Shown here one piece after another: positions 1 to 7,286 of a stretch of DNA of 25,399 nt. The notes under the pieces are model-generated. The model did no database searches. It was not told the DNA's origin and worked only from the letters and a program-made list of their open reading frames with translations. The position numbers were made by a program, and so were the translations under genes. This DNA comes from a virus. Position 1 is the first letter of the stretch; the number at the start of each line of letters is the position of its first letter. The DNA lies in the IMG/VR virus record IMGVR_UViG_3300032516_005962, positions 1 to 25,399 of that record. One strand, written 5' to 3'.

Positions 1-1524
1 GAGCCCCTGGGCATCCTCCTCGGTCACTCGGAAGAACACCGACTCCGGCGCGTACATCGAGTCCAGCAGCCAAACCCGCGCCGCGATCGCCGCCCAATCC
101 TCCCGCAGGCAGGCGATGTCGAGACTGGCTCTGACGTTGCCCTCCTCCAACAGCGCCAACGTCTGCCGGGCCGTCCTGGGAGCGTTCGGGCGATCGCTCG
201 CCCGGCCCAAGTTCATTTCCGTGCGGCCAGTCAGCCGCTCGCCGTAGGCCAAGCAGGCCTGCTCCTCCGCGATTGGGTACTCGAGGTTCGCCGGCGCAAG
301 TAGGAACCTGGCGCTCGACGGGTCGGCGGTCGGAATCGCCTGCCGCGGCTCGTACGGCGCCGCCTCCGGCTCGTACCCTTCCCCTGGACGATACAGAAGG
401 ATCGGCCCCACGCTGAACTGGCCACCTTCCGCGCCCAGATTGTGGGCCACGGAGGCCTGGGCCTCGACCCGCTCGAGCAGTTCTCCGAACGACCCACACC
501 AGTAACTCCCATCGCGCACCAGGGCGCTCTCGACGAATGGCCGGCGCTGCGCCATCAGCGGGTACATCTCCGCCAGGTCCTGGACCCCGATCACTCGGTG
601 CAGATCCGGCTGGTAGCGCACCACCAACTCACTCTCGAACCGCTCGCGCCCGCCCAAGTTCCCCGCGCTAGCGTCCTTCCGGCCTTTCAACCGCCGCCAC
701 TTCCCGTACCATTCCCAGATACGCACGGCGCCACGTGCGCTCAGGTTACTCTCGCGGTTCACCCCTTCGGCCAGGTCGAGTTCCCGCTTCAGTTCATCGC
801 CCTGCCAGTCCCGGTCCCTGCGCTGCTCGCCCAGCTTGACCAGCTCCTCGAACCGGTCCTCGATGCCCTGGTACAAGACACCATCCGCCCGCAGGAGCGC
901 GTCCGGAGTGTCCTGGTACTTGCGGAGCACGAAACTGAAATCGTGGATTGTGTCCGCGTCCTCCCCCGGCACGATCAAGTCGTCTGGTTGGAGCGGCTCG
1001 AACCCCGGCCCCTCGTAATCGACTAACTCGACTTCCCCGCCATCCTCAGTAGGCGCCCAGAAAGTCTCACGCCGCCACGGCGCGTAAGCGTGCGCCCGGC
1101 CGAAGAGGATTCTACGAAAACTGAACGCACAGGCCTTGTGCCGGATCCGCATCGACTGGAACAGCCGCCACAGCATGTAGCGGCTGACCTTACGCACCTG
1201 GCGCTGGTCAGAGGGCCCCGTGGGTTTGGCGACGATCTCCGAATCGTCGCCAAACAGCGCCGCAAACTCGTTCGCCCACTCGCTGAAGACATGCCACTGA
1301 GTCATCGGCACGCGAAAGTTCGGGACATCCTCCTCGCCGGCGATCGGCTCGTCGGTCAAGTCGCGCCAGCGGCGCAGGTATCGCCGGAACCGCTCGATCC
1401 GCGCGTCGTGATCGCTCCGGGCCGCGTGGTAGTCTTCCTGGATCCGGTCCGCCAACCGCCCCATCTCGTTGCGCGACAAGGCGAGCTGCCGCCCATGCGC
1501 CCGTCGAATCGAAGCCCCGTTCAT
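1..1524 (-). CDS. Phage portal protein, C-terminus cut by window edge
   Basis: The frame is open for 508 codons from an ATG at 1524 to base 1 with no stop, so the C-terminus lies outside the window. Portals form the dodecameric ring at the capsid vertex through which DNA is packed and ejected. I see an N-terminal acidic/basic helical start, an aromatic-rich central part (EWYGKWRR near residue 260) and, near residue 460, the stretch RTARQTLALLEEGN. That stretch is of the type seen in portals and head-tail connectors of short-tailed phages. The location, last in an operon after terminase, agrees. The start follows the previous stop codon by one base and has no clear Shine-Dalgarno, so translation is probably coupled. 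The portal call rests on synteny and overall character rather than a diagnostic motif. A different head-vertex protein is the main alternative. Confidence 0.8.
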   Translation of the reverse strand, partial: MNGASIRRAHGRQLALSRNEMGRLADRIQEDYHAARSDHDARIERFRRYLRRWRDLTDEPIAGEEDVPNFRVPMTQWHVFSEWANEFAALFGDDSEIVAKPTGPSDQRQVRKVSRYMLWRLFQSMRIRHKACAFSFRRILFGRAHAYAPWRRETFWAPTEDGGEVELVDYEGPGFEPLQPDDLIVPGEDADTIHDFSFVLRKYQDTPDALLRADGVLYQGIEDRFEELVKLGEQRRDRDWQGDELKRELDLAEGVNRESNLSARGAVRIWEWYGKWRRLKGRKDASAGNLGGRERFESELVVRYQPDLHRVIGVQDLAEMYPLMAQRRPFVESALVRDGSYWCGSFGELLERVEAQASVAHNLGAEGGQFSVGPILLYRPGEGYEPEAAPYEPRQAIPTADPSSARFLLAPANLEYPIAEEQACLAYGERLTGRTEMNLGRASDRPNAPRTARQTLALLEEGNVRASLDIACLREDWAAIAARVWLLDSMYAPESVFFRVTEEDAQGL

Positions 1525-1525
1525 G

Positions 1526-1804
1526 TCAGAGGGTTGGCGTCGCCGCCGCGTCCAGCGGCCCGGTCTTCTTCAGCGCCGCAAGTTGCCGCTCGATCGCCCC
1601 ATCCACTACCCTGTCGAGCACCTCCACGGGGATGCCCTCAAACGAGGCGTCCTCACGCAGCGCCTCGAGCACCGTGGCCTTGACGACCTCTTTCTTGACC
1701 AGGCCCGTGCCGCCGCCGAACACCCGCTCGACGGCCTTGATGAGCTCGGTAAGCCCCGGCAGAAGTCCTGCCATGAGACCGATAATCCGCAGAAACAGTT
1801 GCAT
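1526..1804 (-). CDS. Small membrane-associated phage protein, holin-like
   Basis: This is a 92-residue protein. The ATG at 1804 is preceded by a strong AGGAGGAG ribosome site, which decides this start over longer readings. Residues 1-20 (MQLFLRIIGLMAGLLPGLTE) are hydrophobic and could insert in or lie on the membrane. The rest is helical and charged, with VKKEVVKATVLEALRED followed by a conserved-looking PVEVLDRVVDGAIE. This layout, one short hydrophobic N-terminus and a regulatory-looking soluble tail, is found in several small phage proteins annotated as holins. No family assignment is possible by eye. It lies between a hypothetical gene and the portal in the packaging operon, and the next gene starts one base after its stop. 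It may instead be a minor structural protein. Confidence 0.6.
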   Translation of the reverse strand: MQLFLRIIGLMAGLLPGLTELIKAVERVFGGGTGLVKKEVVKATVLEALREDASFEGIPVEVLDRVVDGAIERQLAALKKTGPLDAAATPTL

Positions 1805-1818
1805 CGCTCCTCCTGCTC

Positions 1819-2235
1819 TCACTTCTTCCGGTCCACCGGCGCCCGCCCGCGCGCCATGACCTCCAGCCGCCGCGGCCCGGTCAGACTCTCCTCGATATAG
1901 TGCGGCCGCTCCGGCAGCGGCACGTGTTCCTCGATCGCGCTCAGTGCGACCGAGCACACCTCGAGGAACACTTTCTTCCCCAGCCGGTCGAACACTTTCG
2001 CGGCGTCCTTGATCGTGCGCTTGTTCTGGCAGGCGCCAACCACCGCCACGTACCGTGTGCCGTCGAATGTCGCCGACGCGGTGGCCTTCAGCCCCTTCGT
2101 CCACCCCAGAATCGTTTCGCGGATGGCCGCTGCCCGCTTCGCTAACGGCGCCGCCGCCGCGATCTGCTTTTGCAGGTCGCCTAATTCGTCGATCAACTCG
2201 GCCGAGGTCGGCGTTTTCAAAGGCTCCCGTTTCAT
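1819..2235 (-). CDS. Conserved-looking phage protein of unknown function
   Basis: This is a 138-residue protein starting at an ATG at 2235 behind a GGGAGGA ribosome site. The N-terminal 50 residues (SAELIDELGDLQKQIAAAAP and following) are predicted coiled coil. They are followed by a compact domain with FDGTRYVAVVGA near residue 58, the phrase TIKDAAKVFDRLGKKVFLEV, and PRRLEVMARGRAP at the end. I do not recognise a named family. The coil-plus-small-domain plan resembles small phage proteins found beside terminases, and a role in head assembly or packaging regulation would fit but is only inferred from position. It starts 3 bases after the stop of the upstream zinc/HTH gene and precedes the holin-like gene by 14 bases, so it belongs to the packaging operon. 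Confidence 0.65.
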   Translation of the reverse strand: MKREPLKTPTSAELIDELGDLQKQIAAAAPLAKRAAAIRETILGWTKGLKATASATFDGTRYVAVVGACQNKRTIKDAAKVFDRLGKKVFLEVCSVALSAIEEHVPLPERPHYIEESLTGPRRLEVMARGRAPVDRKK

Positions 2236-2237
2236 TG

Positions 2238-2834
2238 CTATCCTCCCGCGGCCATCACCTGAAGTCGCATCGACACTGGCTTGGCGATCTGCTCTCGATC
2301 CACGTAGTGGCCGCGGTAGTAGTCCCCGGTCGGGTAGATCGCGTAGGGCTGCATCTCCAGGTAGGCTCGCCCCAATGTCTTCTCGATCCGATAGACCGCG
2401 TGGAAGAAGTTCCCGCGATCGACGTGCGGAAAACCGTTCACACCCGCCGCGTGCGCCATCCGGACCCACCGCGCCAACAACGGTAGGCACGCCCGCCAAT
2501 CCATCTCGCAGAGGAAGTGCAGGCGAAACACCTGAAACTCGAAATCGTTGAGCAGCCGCCGGGCGATCAAAACAAAGTCCGCGCAAAACTCGGCATCTTT
2601 GTTCCCGTAATTGAATCCCATGCGCCGGCAGACCTCGGCCCTACTGGCGCGATACAGCCACAGTCCCACCGCCTGAGCGTACCGATACCGGGTCAGTGCT
2701 CCCCGGAAGGCTGACCGCAGCGCGCATCCGCAGAGGGCGACCTCGTTCCGGGCTTGATAGGTCCCGAGACCATAGCACTGGGCGCACCCGCGACGTGCGT
2801 TCCCCAGTGCGACCCCTCGCATCGCGTCCGTCAT
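2238..2834 (-). CDS. Zinc-ribbon plus helix-turn-helix protein of the packaging operon
   Basis: This is a 198-residue protein whose ATG (2834-2832) overlaps the terminase stop codon by 4 bases (ATGA), which fixes the start. The N-terminal part has two Cys pairs, C17-AQ-C20 and C35-G-C37, spaced as in a small zinc ribbon. Residues about 85-165 run DFVLIARRLLNDFEFQVFRL, then a second helix, then DRGNFFHAVYRIEKTLGRAY, which looks like the region 4 helix-turn-helix of sigma-70 type proteins. A DNA-binding role is therefore likely: a late transcription regulator, or a packaging accessory that recognises the phage end. No enzyme motif is seen. The same operon encodes a complete sigma factor, so this may be its partner or a degenerate relative. 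Confidence 0.7.
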   Translation of the reverse strand: MTDAMRGVALGNARRGCAQCYGLGTYQARNEVALCGCALRSAFRGALTRYRYAQAVGLWLYRASRAEVCRRMGFNYGNKDAEFCADFVLIARRLLNDFEFQVFRLHFLCEMDWRACLPLLARWVRMAHAAGVNGFPHVDRGNFFHAVYRIEKTLGRAYLEMQPYAIYPTGDYYRGHYVDREQIAKPVSMRLQVMAAGG

Positions 2835-4588
2835 AGCCTGATCGTCGGCGCCCTCTCCCCGGTGGTTCGTCGGCGACGGCCGTACCGGACTGCACCCCCG
2901 ACCGCGCTCCGTGGCGGCGCTGGCCGCTTCAGCCCCAGCAGTCGGGCATCCGCAGGCGGGTGCTCGAGGCCCACCACCCCCAGCGCCAGCGCAAACACCT
3001 CGTCGTCGTGACACCCGGCTTGCGCCGCCGGCTTCCCGCTCGCGTGGACCACGAACGTCCGGCACTCGGCCAGAGTGTTCGGATCCCGGATCACCACCGC
3101 CAACTCCCGGATCGCGGTGTCCAGTTTGCTGACTAACTGGATCCGAGTGACGGTGGTCGTGAGCCACCCCAGGTGCGAGAGAACGTTGTGCGCCTCCGGC
3201 GCGTACAGGTCGTCTGGCTGCGGGTGCCGGTGATAGATCAGCGCGGGCGGATACCCCTGGTGCTGAAGTTCGGTAAGTAGCGCCAGGCCGGCGCCGTTCG
3301 CCTCGGGCACCAAAAAGGCCCAGTTGTACCATCGCGCCAGCAGTGCCAGATAGACTCCCGCCGGCGATGGCTCCATGCGCGCCCGCAGCTTGCACACCTG
3401 CTCGCCGGTGTCTCGATCGATCACCGTGGCCACGGTGTAGTCCCGATCCGAAGCCCCGACCGCCTGCGGTCCCGCCGCGTCGATGCCCTCCGCCACGTCC
3501 ACCCCGATCACGTACAGCCGCTCGCGGCCGGGCTTCTTGTAGAGTGTGACGACCCCGCGATCCCGCATCTCGAACTGGATGTGCGTCTTCGGGCCTAGAG
3601 CGACTTCCACGAGCTCGCCCACCGGGGCGTCCCGAATGATCGGCATTCTCGCCAAATGCACGTGCGAGAATCGCGGCCGGCCCGAGAACAGGAACGCTTC
3701 CTCGGGGCAACTGGGGTACTCCTGGCGGAAGGTGTCCGGGTTGTTGTCGCAGTTGTTCCGAATGCACCAGCGCCGCCAGTTGAGTTGCTCCAGGCTCAGG
3801 CCGTACCGCTCGGCCAACTCGTACTCCTCATCCGTGAGCGACCGCTGGAACTCGTCCGCCGGCACGTCGAGAGCGCGCCGGTACTCCGGGTGCTCCCACC
3901 AGCCGCAGAAAATAGCCGTCCACTCGCATTCGCCCGCTGGGTCGTTCGCGCGTTGCCAGAGCTGGTAAAACTCGTTCCCGATCCCGTTCGCGGTGCTTTC
4001 AATCACCACCATGGTGTCCGGGTCGTCGGGCACCGACTGGATCAAGGCCGCCATGAGCGTCCGGGCGTCCCGCCAGAACGCGAACTCGCTCAGGTGCAGG
4101 TAGCGCAGTGAGAACGCGCGGCCCTTCCGAACGTTATTGGCGGTCGAGACCTTGATGTAGGACTTGTTCGCCCACCGCAGGATGCCGCGGTTGTCCTGCT
4201 TGAGCTTCGGGAGGCCGATCACGCCACGGAAGGGTTGATAGGTGTTCTGGAAGTGCTGGTAGTATCCGAAGATCTCCTCGGCGGCTTCCTTGTCGTGCGC
4301 CACCACCATCCCCTTCTGACCGCCCTGGAAGGGGATCTCCTGGAAGAATCTGGCGGCCGTCGCCGTCGAGACGAACACCTGCCGCGCTTTCAGGTAGATG
4401 ATCCGGATGGGGCGGCGCTTCTGGCGCAGCTCCTCGATCGCCAACCGCAGCTTCTCCGGCGCCGGCGCGAAGCTAAAAGGAATGATCTGGCCCTGCTTGT
4501 CCTGGACGGAGAGACACTCCTCCGCAAAGGTGCGGTGAACCTGGAAGTCCCGATACGCCTCCGCCAGCGCTGCCCGCGTGAGTGGCAC
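2831..4588 (-). CDS. terL: Terminase large subunit (packaging ATPase/nuclease)
   Basis: This is a 585-residue motor that pumps DNA into the prohead through the portal and cuts it. The ATPase half shows a deviant Walker A, KARQVFVST (residues 67-75), Walker B LRYLHLSE with the catalytic Glu at 168, and the coupling motif IESTANG near 197. The nuclease half has the RNase H-like acidic set: VIGVDVAEG (Asp364), PEANGAG (Glu429) and HDDEVFALALG (Asp528/529). All key residues are present and the length is normal. The start is a GTG at 4588 without a clear Shine-Dalgarno, and no better start lies upstream in frame. A REP-like palindrome fills the 31-base gap to the sigma gene. Terminase small subunit and portal are in the same operon. 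Confidence 0.95.
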   Translation of the reverse strand: MPLTRAALAEAYRDFQVHRTFAEECLSVQDKQGQIIPFSFAPAPEKLRLAIEELRQKRRPIRIIYLKARQVFVSTATAARFFQEIPFQGGQKGMVVAHDKEAAEEIFGYYQHFQNTYQPFRGVIGLPKLKQDNRGILRWANKSYIKVSTANNVRKGRAFSLRYLHLSEFAFWRDARTLMAALIQSVPDDPDTMVVIESTANGIGNEFYQLWQRANDPAGECEWTAIFCGWWEHPEYRRALDVPADEFQRSLTDEEYELAERYGLSLEQLNWRRWCIRNNCDNNPDTFRQEYPSCPEEAFLFSGRPRFSHVHLARMPIIRDAPVGELVEVALGPKTHIQFEMRDRGVVTLYKKPGRERLYVIGVDVAEGIDAAGPQAVGASDRDYTVATVIDRDTGEQVCKLRARMEPSPAGVYLALLARWYNWAFLVPEANGAGLALLTELQHQGYPPALIYHRHPQPDDLYAPEAHNVLSHLGWLTTTVTRIQLVSKLDTAIRELAVVIRDPNTLAECRTFVVHASGKPAAQAGCHDDEVFALALGVVGLEHPPADARLLGLKRPAPPRSAVGGAVRYGRRRRTTGERAPTIRL

Positions 4589-4607
4589 TGCTGGTGAGTC
4601 GGCACCT

Positions 4608-4630
4608 GTGGGACAGGCTTCAGCCTGTCG
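4608..4630. repeat. REP-like palindrome at the end of the sigma gene
   Basis: The arms GACAGGCT (4612-4619) and AGCCTGTC (4622-4629) are perfect inverted repeats around a 2-base loop, preceded by GTGG. The minus-strand stop codon of the sigma gene (4622-4620) lies inside the palindrome, so the element supplies the end of that protein. The same core recurs at 14227-14268, 21892-21909 and 22264-22281. Confidence 0.8.
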
Positions 4631-5165
4631 CCGTCCTGGAGTATCCGGCTTGCTCGAGGGCCCTACGCATACGCACCAGCATCCGCTTGTTCAACTGGCA
4701 GGTGCGACTCTCATTCACGCCCAGTCGCTTTCCCACGGCCTTGAGGAACAAGCCATCCGCGTAGTAGAGCCGCGCCAACTCCCGATCGCGCGCCGGCAGC
4801 GTCGCCAGCGCTTTGGCGAGTAATGCGCGCTCCCTCTGCCGATCGAGATCCTCATCGACGGTCGGATACTCGACCACTTGGACCTGACCGCTGGGGACCA
4901 TCAGTGATCCCAGCTCCTGGGCGTAGTGCGACCGCCGGTAGTGGTCCCACACCCGCCCACGCACCCGCCGCCAGGCGTAGCACGGGAAGGATGTGCACCG
5001 GCTGGGATCGTAGTCCTCCGCCGCGTGCAGCAATTCCATGAGCGCCCAGGCCTCCAGATCGTCGAGCTCGATCCAGGGCGGCATGCGCCGCTTGACGCTC
5101 AGCGCGACCAACCGGGCCAGCCCGCGGTACCGCAACACCAGGTCGTTGCGTGCGTCAACGTCCAC
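4620..5165 (-). CDS. RNA polymerase sigma factor, FliA/WhiG-like, lacking region 3
   Basis: This is a 181-residue sigma-70 family protein. Region 2 covers residues 5-80: LVLRYRGLARLV, then WIELDDLEAWALMELLHAAE for core binding, then FPCYAWRRVRGRVWDHYRR, which corresponds to the 2.3-2.4 promoter-melting and -10 helix. Region 4 covers about 120-175 (TLPARDRELARLYYADG, then a helix-turn-helix ending NKRMLVRMRRALEQ) and would read the -35. The linker is short, so region 3 is absent. It lies between the two terminase genes and overlaps the small subunit gene by 11 bases. The GTG start has a good GGGAGGAAG site. A phage-encoded sigma in the packaging operon suggests it redirects host polymerase to late genes. 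The last residues come from a REP-like palindrome, so the natural C-terminus may have been altered. Confidence 0.88.
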   Translation of the reverse strand: MDVDARNDLVLRYRGLARLVALSVKRRMPPWIELDDLEAWALMELLHAAEDYDPSRCTSFPCYAWRRVRGRVWDHYRRSHYAQELGSLMVPSGQVQVVEYPTVDEDLDRQRERALLAKALATLPARDRELARLYYADGLFLKAVGKRLGVNESRTCQLNKRMLVRMRRALEQAGYSRTATG

Positions 5166-5652
5166 GGGGTCTTCCTCCCTCGAAGACGGCTCGGAGGCGA
5201 TCCATGGTCAGGAGGGTCGGATCGCTCGATTGATCGCCGCCGCTCGGCACGCGTGGCTGCCCGGCGGTGACTAACTCGATCAGGCGCTTGACGGCTTGCA
5301 GACGTGCGTAGTGGTCGGCGCCCAGATCCAGGGCGCCGCCCTCTTTCGTCGCCACCACCTTGGTGGCGGCCAGCCCCTCGCCGATCACGCTTACCGCCTG
5401 TGCAACCAGGGCACGCAGGGCGGCGTGGTGGTCGGCAAGGAACGTGGCCAACTCGACCTGCGTCTCTGGTTGCTGCGCCTCCCGCGACGCCCACTGCCGC
5501 GACACGCCTGTCTCGCGCGCTACCTGCGCAATCGCCTTGCCCGCTACAACGCCCGCCGCGATCGCGCGCCGCCTGGCCCTGCTCCTCACGGCCCCCGGTC
5601 GTTTTACTGAGCCGCGACCGTCAGGGAGCGGTTTCTTCTTGGGTTTCGGCAC
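5155..5652 (-). CDS. terS: Probable terminase small subunit (HTH DNA-binding)
   Basis: This is a 165-residue protein, first gene of the packaging operon. A helix-turn-helix lies at about residues 36-60 (KAIAQVARETGVSRQWASRE), typical of small terminase subunits that recognise the packaging site and load the large subunit. The rest is helical, with AQAVSVIGEGLAATKVV and HYARLQAVKRLIELV as likely oligomerisation helices. The start is a GTG at 5652 with only a weak ribosome site. The N-terminal KPLPDGRGSVKRPG comes from a repeat element at 5612-5632, so translation could really begin further in, for instance at the GTG encoding Val22. Gene order (this gene, sigma, large subunit) supports the call. 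A transcription regulator is the alternative. Confidence 0.75.
   Translation of the reverse strand: MPKPKKKPLPDGRGSVKRPGAVRSRARRRAIAAGVVAGKAIAQVARETGVSRQWASREAQQPETQVELATFLADHHAALRALVAQAVSVIGEGLAATKVVATKEGGALDLGADHYARLQAVKRLIELVTAGQPRVPSGGDQSSDPTLLTMDRLRAVFEGGRPRGR
5612..5632. repeat. DGRGSV-type repeat element inside the first packaging gene
   Basis: On the minus strand the stretch encodes LPDGRGSV. It contains an imperfect dyad (ACCG...CGGT). I remember this peptide as a frequent read-through of a dispersed repeat in acidobacterial genomes. That is memory and has not been checked here. It sits at the very start of the coding region, where it could also be 5' leader. Confidence 0.5.
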
Positions 5653-5738
5653 GCCACCATACGTCGTCGCGAGCCGACGACGCCTTCAGACCTCTGCGGG
5701 CTGGCGCGCCCACGCCCGCAGCGCATCCCCTACGGGGA
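5653..5738 (-). promoter_or_regulatory. Structured 5' leader of the packaging operon
   Basis: Between the -10 box and the GTG start the minus-strand transcript can form three consecutive stem-loops: CCCC/GGGG near 5727-5737, an 8-bp stem CTGCGGGC/GCCCGCAG (5694-5701 with 5714-5721) and an 8-bp stem CGTCGTCG/CGACGACG (5662-5669 with 5675-5682) ending 9 bases before the start. No normal Shine-Dalgarno is seen. Translational control of the operon is plausible, but unrelated repeat insertion could give the same picture. Confidence 0.5.
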
Positions 5739-5744
5739 ATTATA
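5739..5744 (-). promoter_or_regulatory. -10 box (TATAAT) of the packaging operon
   Basis: The minus strand carries a perfect TATAAT here, about 87 bases upstream of the first packaging gene. The -35 region 17-18 bases further up (TGGTAA/GGTAAA, near 5762-5768) is a poor match to TTGACA, as expected for an activated promoter or one needing a different sigma region 4. Confidence 0.6.
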
Positions 5745-5866
5745 AGCGAAAGTGTGCTCGATTTACCACACTTTCCCACGCGGGTGGGTGGGTTGCCGGA
5801 ACACCCACTCACCCACCGAAGTCCTCTTCTTCTAATTCTTTCTCAATAATGATGGGAGGCCCTCTG

Positions 5867-5920
5867 ACCGAAACTCCACTTCCCGTTCAACCGAAACTCG
5901 GGTTCCGGTGTCCGAAAACG
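5867..5920 (+). repeat. Iteron-like CCGAAA repeats in the divergent control region
   Basis: ACCGAAACTC occurs at 5867-5876 and again at 5890-5899, and a third copy with CCGAAAACG begins at 5912. The CCGAAA cores are 23 and 21 bases apart, about two helix turns, so a protein would meet them on the same DNA face. They lie between divergent operons and about 370 bases upstream of a replication-initiator-like gene. A further CCGAAACT is at 10812. They could be iterons of an origin or operators of an early regulator. Confidence 0.55.
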
Positions 5921-5967
5921 AACACAGGTACTCCAGTTGCGGTATCCATCCCGACTAAAAATACTTC

Positions 5968-5997
5968 TTGACAGACTTCGTAGTTTTGCGCTTAAAT
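5968..5997 (+). promoter_or_regulatory. Consensus plus-strand promoter giving a leaderless transcript
   Basis: A perfect TTGACA (5968-5973) is followed after 18 bases by TTAAAT (5992-5997, four of six consensus positions). Seven bases separate the -10 from the ATG at 6005, so the expected transcription start falls on or next to the start codon. There is no Shine-Dalgarno in between. This is a strong host-sigma promoter for the early operon. Confidence 0.75.
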
Positions 5998-6004
5998 CAG
6001 AAAC

Positions 6005-6223
6005 ATGCGGGCTCCTCTGAACCTGGCTGAGGCTGCCCGCACCTTACGCACCGGTCGGCCCCGCTCCCGAGTACGCGAGGCCGCTCGCCTCCTAAAATCG
6101 GCCGTCCGCCACTGTCGGGGCGGCCGTCCGCGAACTCGCAAGCACCTCGTCGGTCGCTACTGCGAGTGCTCTGAGTGTCGCCTCAGCCGCAAGGCGGCTC
6201 TGAAGCCTAAACCCCCGGCCTGA
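6005..6223 (+). CDS. Small basic Cys-containing protein, first early gene
   Basis: This is a 72-residue, strongly Arg/Lys-rich protein read directly from the promoter at 5968, apparently leaderless. The segment EAARLLKSAVRHCRGGRP (residues about 25-42) matches EAGRLLQARRRHRRGGRP in the product of the gene at 10870 at 12 of 18 positions, and both continue into a Cys pair (here C-E-C-SE-C around residues 53-58). The two are therefore likely homologous. A small zinc-binding, DNA-binding regulator is the best inference, and no named family is recognised. The C-terminal KPKPPA overlaps one arm of a stem-loop at 6199-6234 and may be repeat-derived. The next gene starts 61 bases downstream. Confidence 0.65.
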   Translation: MRAPLNLAEAARTLRTGRPRSRVREAARLLKSAVRHCRGGRPRTRKHLVGRYCECSECRLSRKAALKPKPPA

Positions 6224-6234
6224 CGGGCTTCAGA
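6199..6234. repeat. Inverted repeat around the stop of the first early gene
   Basis: TCTGAAGCC (6199-6207) and GGCTTCAGA (6226-6234) are perfect 9-bp arms with an 18-base loop that contains the stop codon. No T-run follows, so it is not a classical terminator. The arms carry the GGCTTCAG core also seen in the REP-like elements, so it may be a diverged copy of that family. Confidence 0.5.
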
Positions 6235-6284
6235 CACACTATCTGTTATCGGAAGCCGCAGGCCGGGAGAAGGAGAATGGGCCC

Positions 6285-7286
6285 GTGGCATCGCCAGCCC
6301 GGAAGCCGCTCGAGGCCGTGTCTGAGCGCCGGGCCTCAGGGCTTCCGGCCTGGCTAGCAAGGTTCACCCCGTTTCCTCCGCATTTCTTCCGCGAGTTGGG
6401 CCGCCGCCTCGATCACGCAGCCTTCGTCTGCCTCGGCATCATCCTCGAGGAGACGGTCGGGAAGCCCCGAACTGCCGGGTCGCCGCCACCGGAGATTTCC
6501 GATCCAATCACCGAGGAGCAGTTCGCAACTTGGGCGGGTCTCACCACGGCTGGCGTCCGGAAGGCGCTCGGCGACCTCGACCGGCACGGTCTCATCAAGC
6601 GCCACAAACGAGGCCGCGGTTGGTGCTACGCAGTCCAACCGGAGCAACTATTCGCCTTACCTGAGCGAGGGCGCCGCACGCTCGACCGCACGGCCATGGC
6701 TGTGCCGGTAGAGGTCGTGTCAATCGCCCTCACCTGCCCGCTGGGCTCCGAATGCCCTGTGCACGAGGTCTACGAGGGCCCAGCGGGGCTGACTAACAGC
6801 CTTCTCCCGGACGAACAAAAAGCGAACGATACCGCAAGCCGGGTTGCGGTATCCTTCGCCCCGTCTTCGCCCTCGCCAAACGGCGATCTCCGCGCGATGC
6901 TGGAGCGCACGTTGAGTGCCAAACTGTACTCAGTCCCCGACCAACCCGTCCTCAACCTGATCGGTAAGGCGCTCGGCGACGCCCCCATCCGCGACCTCGA
7001 AGCCGCCATCGAACTCAAGCGCGACAAGATCCGAAGTTGGCCGTTTGTGCCTCTCCTGGCGAAGGACTGCCGGGTGGCCTGGGAGCGCCTCGGTCGCCCG
7101 GCGTCCTACGACGCCCTGCTTGACGAGCTGGTTGATGCGACCGGCGACGCCGCGCTCGCCGTCGCCCGCAGGATCCTGGCGCATCCCGCCTGCGCCACGC
7201 AGCAGCGCACGCAACTGCTGCGCATGTTCCCCGGCCTCCACTGGGAGGCCCACAACCCGGAGGTTCCCCATGCCCATCCGCCCTGA
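6285..7286 (+). CDS. Winged-helix replication-initiator-like protein
   Basis: This is a 333-residue protein. The start is a GTG at 6285, 8-10 bases after an AAGGAG site; the nearby ATG at 6277 is out of frame. Residues 28-118 look like a winged helix: FPPHFFRELGRRLDHAAFVC, then ITEEQFATWAGLTTAGVRKA and DLDRHGLIKRHKRGRGWCY as the recognition helix and wing. This pattern is that of phage replication proteins of the lambda O/DnaD type. A variable Pro/Ser-rich linker (about 160-205) leads to a helical C-terminal part (DLEAAIELKRDKIRSWPFVP near 245-265) like primosomal helicase-loading domains. Iteron-like repeats lie just upstream. The 3' end overlaps the HNH gene by 17 bases. A transcription regulator is less likely but possible. 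Confidence 0.7.
   Translation: MASPARKPLEAVSERRASGLPAWLARFTPFPPHFFRELGRRLDHAAFVCLGIILEETVGKPRTAGSPPPEISDPITEEQFATWAGLTTAGVRKALGDLDRHGLIKRHKRGRGWCYAVQPEQLFALPERGRRTLDRTAMAVPVEVVSIALTCPLGSECPVHEVYEGPAGLTNSLLPDEQKANDTASRVAVSFAPSSPSPNGDLRAMLERTLSAKLYSVPDQPVLNLIGKALGDAPIRDLEAAIELKRDKIRSWPFVPLLAKDCRVAWERLGRPASYDALLDELVDATGDAALAVARRILAHPACATQQRTQLLRMFPGLHWEAHNPEVPHAHPP

Noticed and set aside
442-2551. Several plus-strand frames of 140-200 codons opposite the portal and small packaging genes
   Set aside because: All lie antisense to protein-like minus-strand genes and have low-complexity Arg/Pro/Ala composition and no ribosome sites.
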